NCBI GenBank assembly: GCA_948467875.1
Contig: CAOKFZ010000006.1
Location: 27,390 to 91,389 of the forward strand
Length of the DNA stretch: 64,000 nt
From: an uncultured Clostridium sp.
GTDB lineage: Bacteria > Bacillota > Clostridia > TANB77 > CAG-508
Reading direction: 5' to 3'
Below are positions 53,478 through 61,069 of the stretch, piece by piece; positions within the stretch are counted from its first letter, which is position 1, and each line of letters starts with the position of its first letter. The notes beneath the pieces are model-generated. The model was not told the origin of the DNA. It saw nothing but the letters and a program-made list of their open reading frames with translations, and ran no database searches. A program made the translations under genes and the position numbers.

Positions 53478-53579
53478 ATGCCAGATTTTTTGGATGTAGT
53501 AGATGAATTAGAGGAAGACAATGATTTTTTCGATGTTCGTCAGGAAGATGGCGAGATATTTATAAGTTTAAAAGAATAA
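53478..53579 (+). CDS. Very short acidic ORF of a truncated cassette
   Basis: 33 residues (MPDFLDVVDELEEDNDFFDV ... ISLKE), very acidic. No ribosome site lies upstream, unlike all other cassettes, so this may be the remnant of a deleted cassette gene or a C-terminal fragment. It is placed between the best cassette promoter and a GC-rich terminator. Confidence 0.35.
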   Translation: MPDFLDVVDELEEDNDFFDVRQEDGEIFISLKE

Positions 53580-53594
53580 CCAAAGTCCTCCAAG

Positions 53595-53630
53595 GCGCAA
53601 GTGTTTTGCGCCCGCGGGGGCGCTTTTTTA
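53595..53630 (+). terminator. Terminator with a competing hairpin
   Basis: GCGCCC-gcg-GGGGCGC followed by TTTTTT (53609-53630) is a strong terminator. An upstream stem GGCGCAA/TTGCGCC (53595-53613) shares GCGCC with it, so the two folds exclude each other, as in attenuators. Confidence 0.7.
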
Positions 53631-53711
53631 TGGATAAATTTTATTTAGTATTGAAATTTTGCGAAATTTGTTATAAAATATAAAAAATGTAATTTTAAGG
53701 GAGATGTTAAT

Positions 53712-54026
53712 ATGACAGAAAAGATTTATTCAATTGAAGAAATTCGTGGCATACTTGGTAAGCTATTAAAAGATACTACGGTTCAAAAGGCAATACTATT
53801 TGGTTCGTATGCGAAAGAAAATTCAGTACCAGAAAGTGATATTGATATTTTGATTGATAGTAATCATACTTTGAAAGGCTTAAAATTCTTTGCTTTGATT
53901 GATTTAATAAAAGAAACCTTTGAAAAGGAGGTTGATGTAATTGAGAAATCAGAAATTATAGAAAACTCAAAAATTGACCAAGAGATAAAAAGTACAGGAG
54001 TAGTTGTGTATGAAAGAAATTATTAA
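53712..54026 (+). CDS. Orphan MNT-type nucleotidyltransferase
   Basis: 104 residues, clear paralogue of the MNT gene at 29959 (same start EKIY-IEEI, KAILFGSYAKE, SDID-LID and end GVVVYERN). The GSx10DxD motif is intact. No HEPN partner gene follows: the 3' end overlaps plsC instead. It may be a solitary antitoxin left after loss of its toxin, or may act on the distant HepT. Confidence 0.8.
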   Translation: MTEKIYSIEEIRGILGKLLKDTTVQKAILFGSYAKENSVPESDIDILIDSNHTLKGLKFFALIDLIKETFEKEVDVIEKSEIIENSKIDQEIKSTGVVVYERNY

Positions 54027-54621
54027 AAAAATTTGTAGAGTAGTTGTGGCGTTTTGCATTTTCTGGTATTGTAAAATTGTATATCGCGTTAAAATTGTGG
54101 GCAAGGAAAATGTGCCCCAAGAAGGTGCTTTGCTATTTTGTGGCAATCATAGAACATACTTAGATCCGCCACTGATTACTGTTACAGCTGGCAGAGAAAT
54201 GAGTTTTATGGCAAAAGAAGAATTAAAAAAGCAGGTAATCATGAGATTTTTATGTTTTACGTTTGACGGAATTTGGGTAAAAAGAGACAGCAAAGATATT
54301 GGTTCTTTAAAAACGGCGATGAAAATCTTGAAAAACGGTGGATGTATCGGAATTTTCCCAGAAGGAACTCGTAATGGTATGGAGAAAAATGATGGCAAAT
54401 TAAAAAATGGAGCGGCTTATATGGCGCTGAAAACAGGTGCAAAAATTGTACCGATTGGCATTCAAGGGGAAGCAAAACCGTTTACTAAAAATATCATTAT
54501 TTATGGTGAGCCAATGGATTTTTCAAAATATGCATCTGGCAAAATGGATAAAGAAGTGGAAGAAAAAGTAAGCGAAGAATTAAAACAAGCAATTATTGCA
54601 TTGACAAATACTAAAATTTAA
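54010..54621 (+). CDS. plsC: 1-acyl-sn-glycerol-3-phosphate acyltransferase PlsC
   Basis: 203 residues. One N-terminal membrane segment (VVVAFCIFWYCKIVY), the NHRTYLDPP (HX4D) and FPEGTRN motifs of lysophosphatidate acyltransferases. It makes phosphatidate at the membrane. ATG 54010 with GGAG upstream; overlaps the MNT gene by 17 bases. Confidence 0.92.
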   Translation: MKEIIKKICRVVVAFCIFWYCKIVYRVKIVGKENVPQEGALLFCGNHRTYLDPPLITVTAGREMSFMAKEELKKQVIMRFLCFTFDGIWVKRDSKDIGSLKTAMKILKNGGCIGIFPEGTRNGMEKNDGKLKNGAAYMALKTGAKIVPIGIQGEAKPFTKNIIIYGEPMDFSKYASGKMDKEVEEKVSEELKQAIIALTNTKI

Positions 54622-54691
54622 GATATAATATTATGGTTAAATTTATAAATTATAAAATGTTTTTTGATAATGAAAGGGATGTAATATCAAA

Positions 54692-56507
54692 ATGAGAGTA
54701 AATGAGAAAATTAGAAATGTAGCGATTATTGCACACGTTGACCACGGAAAAACAACCATGGTAGATGCCATGTTAAGACAAAGTGGTGTGTTTAGAAGCA
54801 ATGAGCAAGTAGCAGAAAGAGTAATGGATTCCAACGATTTGGAAAAAGAAAGAGGAATTACCATTCTTTCCAAAAATACAGCGATACAATATAAAGATAT
54901 CAAAATCAATATTGTGGATACGCCAGGACATGCTGATTTTGGTGGGGAAGTAGAACGTGTTTTGAAAATGGTAGATGGCGTAGTTTTGCTTGTGGATGCT
55001 TTTGAAGGTGCGATGCCTCAAACCAGAGAAGTTTTGAAAAAATCGTTGGCACTAAAGTTGAAGCCAATTGTTGTGATTAATAAAATTGACAGACCAGGTT
55101 CACAGCCTCTAAAAGTAGTTGATGATGTGTTGGAATTATTCATTGACCTTGGCGCAGATGACGACCAATTGGAATTTCCAGTGGTTTATGCTTCTGCGAA
55201 AAATGGAGTAGCAACTTTGGATTTGAATCAGCCAGGCGAAAATTTGCAATGTTTGTTTGAGACGATTATTAACACGATTGAGCCGCCAAAATGCGACTTG
55301 GATGGAACCACACAAATGTTGGTTTCTAACATCGATTATGATGATTATGTGGGAAGAATTGCAATTGGGCGTGTCGAAAGAGGCGTGATTGAAGTGGGGC
55401 AAGCAGTTGCGATTTGTAAAGAAGATAAAACATTAAATAGCCGTGTGACTAGATTGAATACGTATGAAGGGCTGAAAAGAATTGAAGTCGAAAAAGCCGA
55501 AGCAGGAGATATTATTGCTCTTTCAGGTGTGAATGATATTAACATTGGAGACACAATTTGTGATTATAATAATCCTGAAAAAATTCCATTTGTTAATATT
55601 GATGAACCAACTGTCTCTATGACATTTAGTGTTAACAACGGACCTTTTGCAGGAAAAGAAGGCGAGTTTATTACGTCAAGACATTTACGTGATAGATTGT
55701 TTAAGGAACTTGACAGAAATGTCAGCCTTCGTGTCAAAGAAACGGATTCGGCAGATAGTTTTGAGGTGTCACGGAAGAGGCGAATTGCATTTGTCTGTTT
55801 TGATTGAAAATATGAGAAGAGAAGGTTATGAGCTAATTGTTTCAAGACCAAAAGTTATTTTTAAAGAAATTGATGGCGTGAAATGTGAGCCGATTGAATT
55901 GTTAGTGGTCAATGTGCCAGATGACTGCGTAGGAAATGTGATTGAAAAATTAGGTAGAAGAAAAGCAGAAATGACGAATATGGAGCCAGCTGAAAGCGGT
56001 CATACCAAAATTGAATTTCGTATTCCTGCACGTGGTATTATTGGTTACAGAACTGAATTTTTGACAGACACCAAAGGCGAAGGAACTATGAACCATATTT
56101 TTGACGCTTACGAGCCATTTAAGGGAGATATTCAAGCACGCACCAGAGGAACGATTGTGGCATTTGAAAATGGAAAATCGATTACGTATGGTTTGTATAA
56201 TGCGCAAGACAAAGGCGAATTGTTTATTGGACCAGGTGTAGAAGTGTATGAAGGTATGATTGTTGGGCTAAATTCGAGAGGCGAAGATTTGGCAATTAAT
56301 GTTTGCAAAGAGAAACATTTGACGAATACGAGAGCTTCTGGTTCAGATGAGGCTTTACGTTTAGTTCCGCCACTTCAAATGAGTTTAGAGCAAGCCATTG
56401 AGTTTATTCAAGACGATGAGCTTGTAGAAATAACACCAAAATCAATTCGTTTGAGAAAGAAAATTTTGAATAATAAAGAAAGAGAAAGAGTTGCAAGAAG
56501 AAGTTAA
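54692..56507 (+). CDS. typA: Translational GTPase TypA/BipA; +1 frameshift at CGG
   Basis: Two frames (54692-55771 and 55773-56507) encode a 604-residue TypA if the C at 55772 is skipped. GTPase motifs are intact: HVDHGKTT, DTPGHADFGGEVERV, NKIDRPG; domain II and the EF-G-like domain III/V and C-terminal domain follow (GRGELHLSVLIENMRREGYEL; RGIIGYRTEFLTDTKGEG). The break falls inside the conserved FEVS-GRGELHLS. TypA acts in ribosome assembly and stress adaptation. A loss of function is not expected in an otherwise perfect gene. Confidence 0.92.
55772..55775 (+). other. Putative +1 recoding site CGGA in typA
   Basis: TCA CGG AAG AGG runs to a stop at 55805, while TCA (C) GGA AGA GGC GAA restores SGRGE. 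A Shine-Dalgarno-like GAGGTG lies a few bases upstream (55763) and might add to slippage. Confidence 0.85.
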
Positions 56508-56515
56508 AAGATACA

Positions 56516-56558
56516 CAAAGCCCCAGCCAACAAAAGTTGAAAGTTGACTGGGGTTTTG
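56516..56558. terminator. Terminator between typA and the LRR cassette
   Basis: CAAAGCCCCAGCCAAC pairs with GTTGACTGGGGTTTTG; convergent genes. Confidence 0.85.
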
Positions 56559-56560
56559 TG

Positions 56561-57208
56561 TTATGTTTGAACAGTGATGTTAACATTGTTTACAACGGTA
56601 GGCTTTGCGCAATCTTTAAAAAGTGCTAAAGATTCAAGTGTGCGCAAAGGCATAGCTATTTCTTGCAGCTTGGTACATCCTTCAAATGCCGAAAGGGAAA
56701 TATATTCCACGGTATCAGGAATGTAAATTTTTCGTAGAGATGTGCATTTCTGGAAGGCTTTCTGTTCAATGCGCTTCAACCCGTTTGGAAGAAATACATT
56801 TTCTAAAGCTGTGCAGCCAGAGAATAGTCCAACAGGAAGCTGCTGTACATTTGGCGGGATTTTGATTTCTTTTAAACTTTTGCAGTTTTCAAAAACTGAA
56901 ATAGAAAAATATTCAAAACCCTCTGGCAGGCTAACATCTTCAAGAGAAGTGCAGTTTTCAAAAGCACCAGTGTTAATAGATTTGAGAGTACTTGGGAACA
57001 TGACTCTCTTTAATTGATAACACTCTGCCAATGCGCATGCATCGATTCCTGTGACGCCTTCAGAAATTTTGAGGTATTCCAAAGTTGTGCGCTCTCCAAA
57101 AGAATAAGAAGCAATGTTTTTTATTCCTTTTGGAGTGGTAACAACAGTAGCAGAACCGCAGTACCGAAGCAGTGTATTTGTTTCATGATTAATTTCAAAC
57201 ATAGACAT
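56561..57208 (-). CDS. BspA-type leucine-rich repeat protein of a cassette
   Basis: 215 residues with about seven ~23-residue repeats of the LRR_5/BspA kind (EGVTGIDACALAECYQLKRVMFPSTLKSINTGAF and following: x-IPxxVxxIxxxAFxxCxxL). No signal peptide, so it is cytoplasmic or released by phage-like means. In-frame CGG codes the Arg of LLRYCGSA, where the family prefers a basic residue. AGGAGG lies 6 bases before ATG 57208. Driven by cassette promoter 9. Confidence 0.8.
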   Translation of the reverse strand: MSMFEINHETNTLLRYCGSATVVTTPKGIKNIASYSFGERTTLEYLKISEGVTGIDACALAECYQLKRVMFPSTLKSINTGAFENCTSLEDVSLPEGFEYFSISVFENCKSLKEIKIPPNVQQLPVGLFSGCTALENVFLPNGLKRIEQKAFQKCTSLRKIYIPDTVEYISLSAFEGCTKLQEIAMPLRTLESLALFKDCAKPTVVNNVNITVQT

Positions 57209-57286
57209 AGTTTTCCTCCTAAAAAATTGTTGAACTCCAGATGTTGCTAGGAGTTTTACTAATTGGTTACATAACTTTATTATAAT

Positions 57287-57315
57287 ATTATACCATAATT
57301 TATGTAAAATGTCAA
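57287..57315 (-). promoter_or_regulatory. Cassette-type promoter 9
   Basis: On the - strand TTGACA, 17-bp spacer TTTTACATAAATTATGG, TATAAT. The spacer has the same letters in a shuffled form (TTTTACATAAATTATGG) yet ends in the shared ATGG. Confidence 0.75.
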
Positions 57316-57460
57316 GAAGCTGGAAACGTTATTTTTGCCTAAGTTTCGGCATTTTTATTGTAGTTCATAATCTGTAAAACTCGTTTCTCGCTAACATCTA
57401 ACTTAATCCGTAAAAATGGCTAACTTAATTTTTGTACTTGAATAATTAGAAAAGTAATGT

Positions 57461-57466
57461 TATGAT
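57461..57466 (+). promoter_or_regulatory. -10 box of the tyrosine phosphatase gene
   Basis: TATGAT at 57461 with TTGAAT 17 bases upstream (57438). The rest of the 270-base gap from 57209 contains only cassette promoter 9. Confidence 0.5.
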
Positions 57467-57484
57467 ATATGTAAGAGGTAAATT

Positions 57485-57946
57485 ATGTTTAAAGTTTTAT
57501 TTGTATGTTTGGGGAATATTTGCCGTTCGCCTATGGCAGAGTTTGTGGTGAAGGATTTGGTAAAGAAACAAGGCTTGGAACAGGAATTTCAGATTGAGTC
57601 TGCGGCGACGAGTTCGGAGGAAGTTGGCAATGGAATGCATTATGGAACAAGGGCAAAATTGGAGGAAAAACAAATTCGATATGGAGAGAAAAAAGCGCGA
57701 AAATTAGTCAAAGAAGATTACGAAAAATTTGATTATATTTTAGGAATGGAAAATAGCAATATCCAAAATATTCATAAAATTGTTGGAGAAGATGGCAAAA
57801 ATAAGGTTTATCGATTATTGGATTTTTCACAAAATCCGCGAGATATTGCTGACCCATGGTATACAGGAAATTTTGATGTGACTTTTGACGATGTTTTAGA
57901 GGGGTGTCAAGCTTTTTTGGAATTTTTGAAAAAGGGGGAAAAGTAA
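57485..57946 (+). CDS. Low molecular weight protein-tyrosine phosphatase
   Basis: 153 residues. The P-loop VCLGNICRSPMAE (C-x5-R-S) is at the N-terminus and the general-acid loop DPWYTG near the end. It dephosphorylates phosphotyrosine. Here no Tyr-kinase is in sight; the PHP phosphatase at 24130 is an unrelated enzyme type. It is followed after 2 bases by a coupled helical gene. Confidence 0.92.
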   Translation: MFKVLFVCLGNICRSPMAEFVVKDLVKKQGLEQEFQIESAATSSEEVGNGMHYGTRAKLEEKQIRYGEKKARKLVKEDYEKFDYILGMENSNIQNIHKIVGEDGKNKVYRLLDFSQNPRDIADPWYTGNFDVTFDDVLEGCQAFLEFLKKGEK

Positions 57947-57948
57947 TC

Positions 57949-58446
57949 TTGACAAAAGAAGAGAAAATGGCAGAAGATTTATATTATTTGAGCGAAGATA
58001 GTACTTATCAGATGTTGGAGAGTTTTAGCAAAAGTCAAATGGTGGACCAGTCGCTGGTATATTGTTTTGTGAAAGCTTTTTACTTATATGCTACGCAGTT
58101 ATATATTAAACGACAGAAATTGAATTTTAATGTAGAAAATATTTATCAAAAATATAAACAAAATTTGAAAAAGTATTATCAAACCAATAATCCTAAAATT
58201 GAGGATTTGGTTTTGGACCAAGTACTAAATTTTTTTGATAATTCATTTGGCTTGATTGGAACTGTTGAAATATTGAGTATTGAGGATTCTTATGATTTTA
58301 GGCATTATGTGATTCATGTGTTTGAGTTGCTACGTATGATTTTGGAGAAAAAGTCGAAAGTAGATATTAGGGCAGATTTGTTTGATAAAAATATTCGATA
58401 TATAATAGAAGAAACAGAAAAAATTTGGGATTATCTCAAAAGTTAA
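57949..58446 (+). CDS. Uncharacterised helical protein coupled to the phosphatase
   Basis: 165 residues, all helical, no known motif (EKMAEDLYYLSEDSTYQMLESFSKSQMVDQSLVYCFVKAFYLYATQLY). Start TTG 57949 has GGGGGAAAA upstream; ATG 57967 is an alternative. A HEPN-like fold is possible but no R-x4-H motif is present. Confidence 0.6.
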   Translation: MTKEEKMAEDLYYLSEDSTYQMLESFSKSQMVDQSLVYCFVKAFYLYATQLYIKRQKLNFNVENIYQKYKQNLKKYYQTNNPKIEDLVLDQVLNFFDNSFGLIGTVEILSIEDSYDFRHYVIHVFELLRMILEKKSKVDIRADLFDKNIRYIIEETEKIWDYLKS

Positions 58447-58476
58447 AAAGCAAAATGAAAAAATTTCTTCAAATGC

Positions 58477-58505
58477 TTGCAAAATTTTTGATTAACAGAT
58501 ATAAT
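58477..58505 (+). promoter_or_regulatory. Promoter of hpf
   Basis: TTGCAA (58477), 17 bp, TATAAT (58500). Confidence 0.7.
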
Positions 58506-58540
58506 AAATTTGCAAATGAAAAGAAAGGATGGTAAATATT

Positions 58541-59080
58541 ATGAAAATAACGATTATTGGAAAAGATTTAAAAGCAACAGATGCGATTAAAGAATATACA
58601 GAAAAAAAATTAACCAGAATAGAAAAATATTTTGAGGAAGATAATAATGATGTTGAAGCAAATGTGACGATTAAAACTGAAAAAGATACACAAATTGCTG
58701 AAATGTACTTATATACAAAAGGAACTTCTTTTAAGGCAGTGACTGAGTCAAAAGATTTGTATGCTTCGATTGATAAAGATATTGATATTTTAGAAGGTCA
58801 AATGAGGAAAAGTAAGGCAAAAAAAGAGAAAATGCAACGTGATTCTTCTTTAAAACAGATGACAATTTCTGGTGAGGAAGAAAAGGCGATTGAAAATGAA
58901 GTTGTGAAAAATGCGTATTATGATGTGCGCCCAATTTCAGTAGAAGATGCAAAAATTAAACTTTCTGAAAAATCTAATAGCATTTTTTATACATTTATCA
59001 ATGTTGACACTGGAAAAGTTAATGTTATTTTTAAATTAAAAGATTCAAAAAATTTTGGTTTAATAGAGCCAGATGTGTAA
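58541..59080 (+). CDS. hpf: Ribosome hibernation promoting factor, long form
   Basis: 179 residues. The N-terminal S30AE domain (KITIIGKDLKATDAIKEYTEKKLTRIEKYF) binds the decoding site; the C-terminal dimerisation domain (YYDVRPISVEDAKIKLSEKSNSIFYTFINVDTGKVNVIFKLKD) shows the long form that makes 100S ribosome dimers alone. ATG 58541 is chosen; an upstream in-frame ATG (58529) overlaps the ribosome site AAAGGATGG. Confidence 0.95.
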   Translation: MKITIIGKDLKATDAIKEYTEKKLTRIEKYFEEDNNDVEANVTIKTEKDTQIAEMYLYTKGTSFKAVTESKDLYASIDKDIDILEGQMRKSKAKKEKMQRDSSLKQMTISGEEEKAIENEVVKNAYYDVRPISVEDAKIKLSEKSNSIFYTFINVDTGKVNVIFKLKDSKNFGLIEPDV

Positions 59081-59087
59081 AACGTAG

Positions 59088-59117
59088 GGAGTTGTTCTTA
59101 GAGCAGCTCCTTTTTTT
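59088..59117 (+). terminator. Terminator after hpf
   Basis: GGAGTTGTTCT and AGAGCAGCTCC pair with two G-T pairs, followed by seven T. Confidence 0.85.
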
Positions 59118-59144
59118 GAAAATAGAGAAATATATTATACTTGG

Positions 59145-59172
59145 AATTATTATAATTTAAAGTATAATAATT
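59145..59172. repeat. Inverted repeat over a promoter
   Basis: AATTATTATA-atttaaag-TATAATAATT, 10 bp perfect, overlapping the -10 box TATAAT (59163) of the kinase gene: an operator candidate. Confidence 0.4.
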
Positions 59173-59213
59173 TTGGGAATAAGAATGAGAAAAATATAAA
59201 AGAGGAATATAAA

Positions 59214-60227
59214 TTGAATTTAAAACAAAAAATAGAAGAATTGATGAAAGAGAATAATTTAGGTGAAAAAATATTAGAGGTAAGAAAAGTGACAGGTGGA
59301 TTATCGCATAGAATGTACAAAGTGACAACGGACAAGGCGATTTATGCGATAAAAGAATTAAATCCAAATGTGATGAAAAGAGAAGAGGCATATGCCAATT
59401 TTGTTTTTGCAGAAAAAGTGGTAGATATTGCAATAAAAAATGGGATTTCAGCAGTTGGCGCGATAAAGTTGAATGGGGAAATTATGCAAAAAATTGAAGA
59501 TGATTATTTTATGGTGTTTGATTGGATTGATGGAAAAGTGCTGTTGCCGAATGAAATAAATGAAATGCATTGTCAAATAATTGCGAGAGAATTAGCAAAA
59601 ATTCATAATATTGATTTTTCCAAAATTGAAGTGGAGAGTAAAAAGGAGACGACATATAAGATTTTTGACTGGGACGATTATGTGAGAATAGCAAAAGTTC
59701 AAGGCAAAGAATATGCAAAATTGTTAGAAGAAAATTGTGAGTTATTGCGTGAATTAAATAAAAAAGCGATAGGAGCAACGAAATATGCGAATCATCAAAT
59801 AGTGATAAGTCATAGAGATTTGGACAGAAAAAATATTTTGTGGAAAGGAAATACGGCATATTTAATTGATTGGGAAGCAAGTGGACCGATTAATCCGACT
59901 GTTGAATTAATTTCAATGGCTTACTATTGGTCTGGTGGAGATGTGCAGAATATAGATTATGATAAATTTAGAAATTTTGTGCAAATTTATAGAAAGAGTT
60001 CTAAGAGAGATATTGATAAAAATGTGCACAAACTTGCTTATGTGGTTTTTTACAGTGGGCTTGAGTGGTTAGAGTATAATTTGCAAAGAGTATTAGGGCT
60101 TCATGCTAAGTGTGAGAAGGAGGAAATTGAATTGGCAGAAAAAGAGATTATGAAGTCAATCATAGATATTCAATATAATGTTAGTCAAGTGAAGAGAATG
60201 ACTCAAATATTGGGTGGAAGTGTATAA
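59214..60227 (+). CDS. Phosphotransferase (APH/choline kinase-like)
   Basis: 337 residues. Protein-kinase-like fold: VTGGLSHRMYKVTTDKAIYAIKELN (nucleotide-binding), SHRDLDRKNILWKG (catalytic loop) and LIDWEAS (metal). The substrate may be a small alcohol or antibiotic; there is no lic-type or resistance context. TTG start after AGAGGAA. No terminator seen before the SASP gene. Confidence 0.82.
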   Translation: MNLKQKIEELMKENNLGEKILEVRKVTGGLSHRMYKVTTDKAIYAIKELNPNVMKREEAYANFVFAEKVVDIAIKNGISAVGAIKLNGEIMQKIEDDYFMVFDWIDGKVLLPNEINEMHCQIIARELAKIHNIDFSKIEVESKKETTYKIFDWDDYVRIAKVQGKEYAKLLEENCELLRELNKKAIGATKYANHQIVISHRDLDRKNILWKGNTAYLIDWEASGPINPTVELISMAYYWSGGDVQNIDYDKFRNFVQIYRKSSKRDIDKNVHKLAYVVFYSGLEWLEYNLQRVLGLHAKCEKEEIELAEKEIMKSIIDIQYNVSQVKRMTQILGGSV

Positions 60228-60335
60228 AAAATATTTGCTAAAAATTACCAGTTTATTTTGCCATAAATCGCACATGATATATATTGAAATTACATGATAT
60301 GTTTTTTCAATTTGTAAATAGCGGAGGTGAATAAG

Positions 60336-60536
60336 ATGGCAAGAAATAGTAGAAAAGCAGTTCCAGAAGCAATGGATTCATTAGATAGATTTAAATATGA
60401 AGTAGCTTCAGAAGTTGGTGTTAACTTAAAAGATGGTTACAACGGAAATATATCTGCAAAAGACGCTGGTAAAATTGGTGGACAAATGGTTAAGAAAATG
60501 ATCGAGCAAGCTGAAAACCAAATGTTGAACAAATAG
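60336..60536 (+). CDS. Small acid-soluble spore protein, alpha/beta type
   Basis: 66 residues. Contains the germination protease site KYEVASEVGV and the conserved end YNGNISAKDAGKIGGQMVKKMIEQAE. Alpha/beta SASPs coat and protect DNA in the dormant spore and are degraded at germination. ATG 60336 has GGAGGTGA upstream. Expected to be under a forespore sigma factor, though I could not place a sure promoter. Confidence 0.94.
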   Translation: MARNSRKAVPEAMDSLDRFKYEVASEVGVNLKDGYNGNISAKDAGKIGGQMVKKMIEQAENQMLNK

Positions 60537-60646
60537 TTGCAGTTTTAACTGAAGTTTGATAATAAAATGGGTTTAAAAATGGGTATTGAATACGTATTTT
60601 TAGATCCGTTTTGTTTTTGTGTTTAAAATTTAATTTTGAAAAAGAC

Positions 60647-60675
60647 TTGCCAAATGGAAAATTTTGTGTTAAAAT
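60647..60675 (+). promoter_or_regulatory. Promoter of rpsF-ssb-rpsR
   Basis: TTGCCA (60647), 17 bp, TAAAAT (60670). The leader has a CACAT-gtaaa-ATGTG hairpin (about 60719-60733) that may belong to a ribosomal-protein leader. Confidence 0.65.
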
Positions 60676-60762
60676 ATAACCGTATTTAAATGAACATAGA
60701 TACGAATATTCCTTACTCACATGTAAAATGTGGGTTTGATAGCCAAAAGGAGGTGAAAGATA

Positions 60763-61050
60763 ATGAATAAGTATGAAACGATATTCATTATTAATCCAAA
60801 TGTTGAAGATAGCGGAGTGAAAGCTCTTATTGAGAAATTTTCAACCTTGATTAATAGTGATGGAAAAGTTGATACAGTGGAAGAATTAGGCAAAAAGAAA
60901 TTAGCTTATGAAATCAAAAAACATAAAGAAGGAAATTATGTAGTTATTAATTTTGAAGCTAATCCAGAACTAATTAAAGAACTTGAAAGAATTTACAGAA
61001 TTACAGATGAAATAATCAAATTTATTGTTGTAAGAAAAGACGAAGTATAA
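60763..61050 (+). CDS. rpsF: 30S ribosomal protein S6
   Basis: 95 residues, starts MNKYETIFIINPNVED and has the LGKKKLAYEIKKHKEGNYVVINFEANPELIKELERIYRI core. First gene of the classic S6-SSB-S18 operon. AAAGGAGGTGA before ATG. Confidence 0.97.
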   Translation: MNKYETIFIINPNVEDSGVKALIEKFSTLINSDGKVDTVEELGKKKLAYEIKKHKEGNYVVINFEANPELIKELERIYRITDEIIKFIVVRKDEV

Positions 61051-61069
61051 GATAAAGGTGGAATGACAT

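Noticed and set aside
13131-55775. The frameshifts as sequencing or assembly errors
   Set aside because: None lies in a homopolymer, and all three clear cases create the same rare codon, CGG, at the shift. Random errors would not. Read data could still overturn this.
13131-55775. CGG reassigned to another amino acid (e.g. Trp or Gln as reported in some Firmicutes)
   Set aside because: A plain reassignment would not restore the frame; a +1 shift is needed in each case to recover the conserved protein.
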